This document shows positions 62,678 through 64,000 of a stretch of DNA of 64,000 bases, in pieces (the stretch's first letter is position 1; the number at the start of each line of letters is the position of its first letter). Source of the stretch: Flavobacterium sediminilitoris (GTDB lineage: Bacteria; Bacteroidota; Bacteroidia; Flavobacteriales; Flavobacteriaceae); contig NZ_CP090145.1 in assembly GCF_023008245.1 (NCBI RefSeq), forward strand, positions 1,674,001-1,738,000, in the 5' to 3' direction. The notes under the pieces are model-generated. The model saw only the letters and a program-made list of their open reading frames with translations. It was not told the origin of the DNA and made no database searches. Both the position numbers and the translations under genes were made by a program.

Positions 62678-64000
62678 ATGGAACAAGTTTATGTTATTAT
62701 GCTTATTGCATTAGCGCTTTTAGCTATTGTCGATTTGATGGTAGGAGTGAGTAATGATGCGGTAAATTTCTTAAATTCAGCAATTGGATCTAAAGCAGTT
62801 TCGTTTAAAACAATCATGATTGTCGCTAGTATTGGAGTTGCGGTTGGAGCGCTATATTCTAATGGAATGATGGAAGTAGCAAGAAGTGGAATTTTTACGC
62901 CAAGAATGTTTAGTTTTAATGATGTCATAATGATTTTCCTAGCAGTTATGATAACAGACGTATTATTACTCGATGTATTTAATACATTTGGATTGCCTAC
63001 ATCAACAACTGTTTCCATTATTTTCTCTTTATTAGGTGCTTCAGTTTTTATTGCAATATCAAAAATTTATGTAACAAATGGAGATATTAGTTCTTTAGGA
63101 AGCTATATAAATACAAAAAAGGCTACAGAAATAGTGTATAGTATATTATTATCTGTTCTACTTTCATTTGTTTTAGGAGCCATTGTACAGTATATTTCTC
63201 GTTTATTATTTACGTTTCATATAGAAAGAAGATATCGCTTTTTTGGAGCTATTTTCGGAGGGTTTGCATTGACCGCTATTTCTTTCTTTATCTTAATAAA
63301 AGGATTAAAATCGGTTACATTTATTTCTAGTGAAACAAAAGATTTTATAAAAGGGAATCAATTAATGATTATTGGGTATTGTTTTGTTTTTTGGACAATA
63401 ATGTCTCAAATTGTTATGAGTGTCATAAAGTTTAATATTTTTAAACTTATTATAATAGTTGGGACTTTTGGTTTAGCATTAGCTTTTGCAGGAAATGATT
63501 TAGTAAATTTCATAGGAGTTCCGATTGCTGCTTTTCAATCGTATGAAATGTATGCTGAAGCGGGACAAGTTCTTAATGCCAAAGAATTTATGATGATAGG
63601 GTTAGAAGGAGAAAATCTTCCCGCTCCATTCATATTTTTAGCATTAGCAGGAGCAATTATGATTTATACATTATGGACTTCCAAAAAAGCAAGAAATGTA
63701 ATTGAAACAGAACAAAACTTATCAAGACAAGGAGAAGGCTCAGAGAAATATAATGCCAATACATTGTCTAGATATATAGTTAGAGGAGCAATGTATATGG
63801 GAGGATTAATAAATTTTATTCTACCTAAAAGTATTCAAATTAGTATTGATAAACAGTTTGTTCTACCAGAATATACTGGGAAAAGAAATGAACAACCTAT
63901 GTTTGATATGGTTAGAGCATCTGTGAATTTAATTGTCGCTGCCGTGCTTATCTCTTTAGGAACTTCAATGAAATTACCTCTTTCAACGACTTACGTAACC
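62678..64000 (+). CDS. Second PiT phosphate transporter (3' end beyond window)
   Basis: The frame is open from ATG 62678 to the window end, giving 441 residues. It is closely similar to the preceding gene: MEQVYVIMLIALALLAIVDL, MVGVSNDAVNFLNSAIGSKA, AFAGNDLVNFIGVPIAAFQS, TEQNLSRQGEGSEKYNANTL and KLPLSTTYVT at the edge. It has a longer loop after about residue 290 (SYEMYAEAGQVLNAKEFMMI). A tandem duplication is clear. Whether it also has a C-terminal PhoU-like domain cannot be seen. Confidence 0.92.
   Translation, partial: MEQVYVIMLIALALLAIVDLMVGVSNDAVNFLNSAIGSKAVSFKTIMIVASIGVAVGALYSNGMMEVARSGIFTPRMFSFNDVIMIFLAVMITDVLLLDVFNTFGLPTSTTVSIIFSLLGASVFIAISKIYVTNGDISSLGSYINTKKATEIVYSILLSVLLSFVLGAIVQYISRLLFTFHIERRYRFFGAIFGGFALTAISFFILIKGLKSVTFISSETKDFIKGNQLMIIGYCFVFWTIMSQIVMSVIKFNIFKLIIIVGTFGLALAFAGNDLVNFIGVPIAAFQSYEMYAEAGQVLNAKEFMMIGLEGENLPAPFIFLALAGAIMIYTLWTSKKARNVIETEQNLSRQGEGSEKYNANTLSRYIVRGAMYMGGLINFILPKSIQISIDKQFVLPEYTGKRNEQPMFDMVRASVNLIVAAVLISLGTSMKLPLSTTYVT

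Overview
The window looks like a chromosomal segment from a Flavobacteriaceae bacterium (Bacteroidota), probably Flavobacterium or a close relative. The evidence is a very AT-rich sequence, promoters with the Bacteroidota -7 element (TAnnTTTG), few Shine-Dalgarno sites, and marker genes for alternative complex III (actABCDEF), SprA of the type IX secretion and gliding machinery, a T9SS type-B sorted surface protein, a RemB-like outer-membrane protein and a DUF2723 family membrane protein. I see no phage, insertion sequence, CRISPR array or integrated element. The segment is mostly core metabolism and cell envelope.

Layout: 1-1784 holds a truncated DUF2723 gene, tRNA-Gln and a tandem universal stress protein. 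1879-6584 is the rimP-nusA-infB operon, whose leader has a terminator-like hairpin. 6794-9810 (minus) has a haem/haemoglobin-type TonB receptor and a SPOR-domain protein. 10028-21291 is one long respiratory operon, actABCDEF-coxB-coxA (quinol:cytochrome c oxidoreductase plus the core of an aa3 oxidase). 21370-27731 has ruvB, a cytochrome P450, queG and a large T9SS-B protein. 27851-32745 (minus) forms a regulatory block: a coiled-coil orphan, a Rnk/GreA-like factor, glutamate dehydrogenase, an unlisted 49-residue four-cysteine ORF, an NtrC-type sigma-54 activator and its soluble histidine kinase. A near-consensus sigma-54 site lies in front of the small ORF. 32955-43093 has maeB, ruvA and sprA. 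43260-48598 has gcvH, a VanZ-like gene, two TonB paralogues, deoC and a RemB-like barrel carrying its own TonB-C-like domain. 48694-53809 is the second cytochrome oxidase cluster (haem O synthase, two subunit III genes, subunit IV, a cysteine-less Sco-like protein, SCO, DUF420, and a small CxxC membrane protein). 53877-60018 has a DUF4403 lipoprotein, a TolC/adaptor pair, tsaB, mscS and dodecin. 60277-64000 holds two tandem PiT phosphate transporters, the first with a C-terminal PhoU-like helical domain, the second cut by the window end.

How the genes work together: the two respiratory clusters supply the ACIII-aa3 branch (core subunits in one, subunits III/IV and copper/haem assembly in the other). 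SprA, the T9SS-B protein and the RemB-like barrel belong to T9SS/gliding; the TonB proteins energise receptors such as the one at 6794-8995. The most interesting regulatory signals are four 11-bp-spaced TTAACA-like repeats in identical register in front of both PiT genes, and the sigma-54-like site linking the NtrC regulator to the small-ORF/gdhA operon. Many operon ends carry clear intrinsic terminators.
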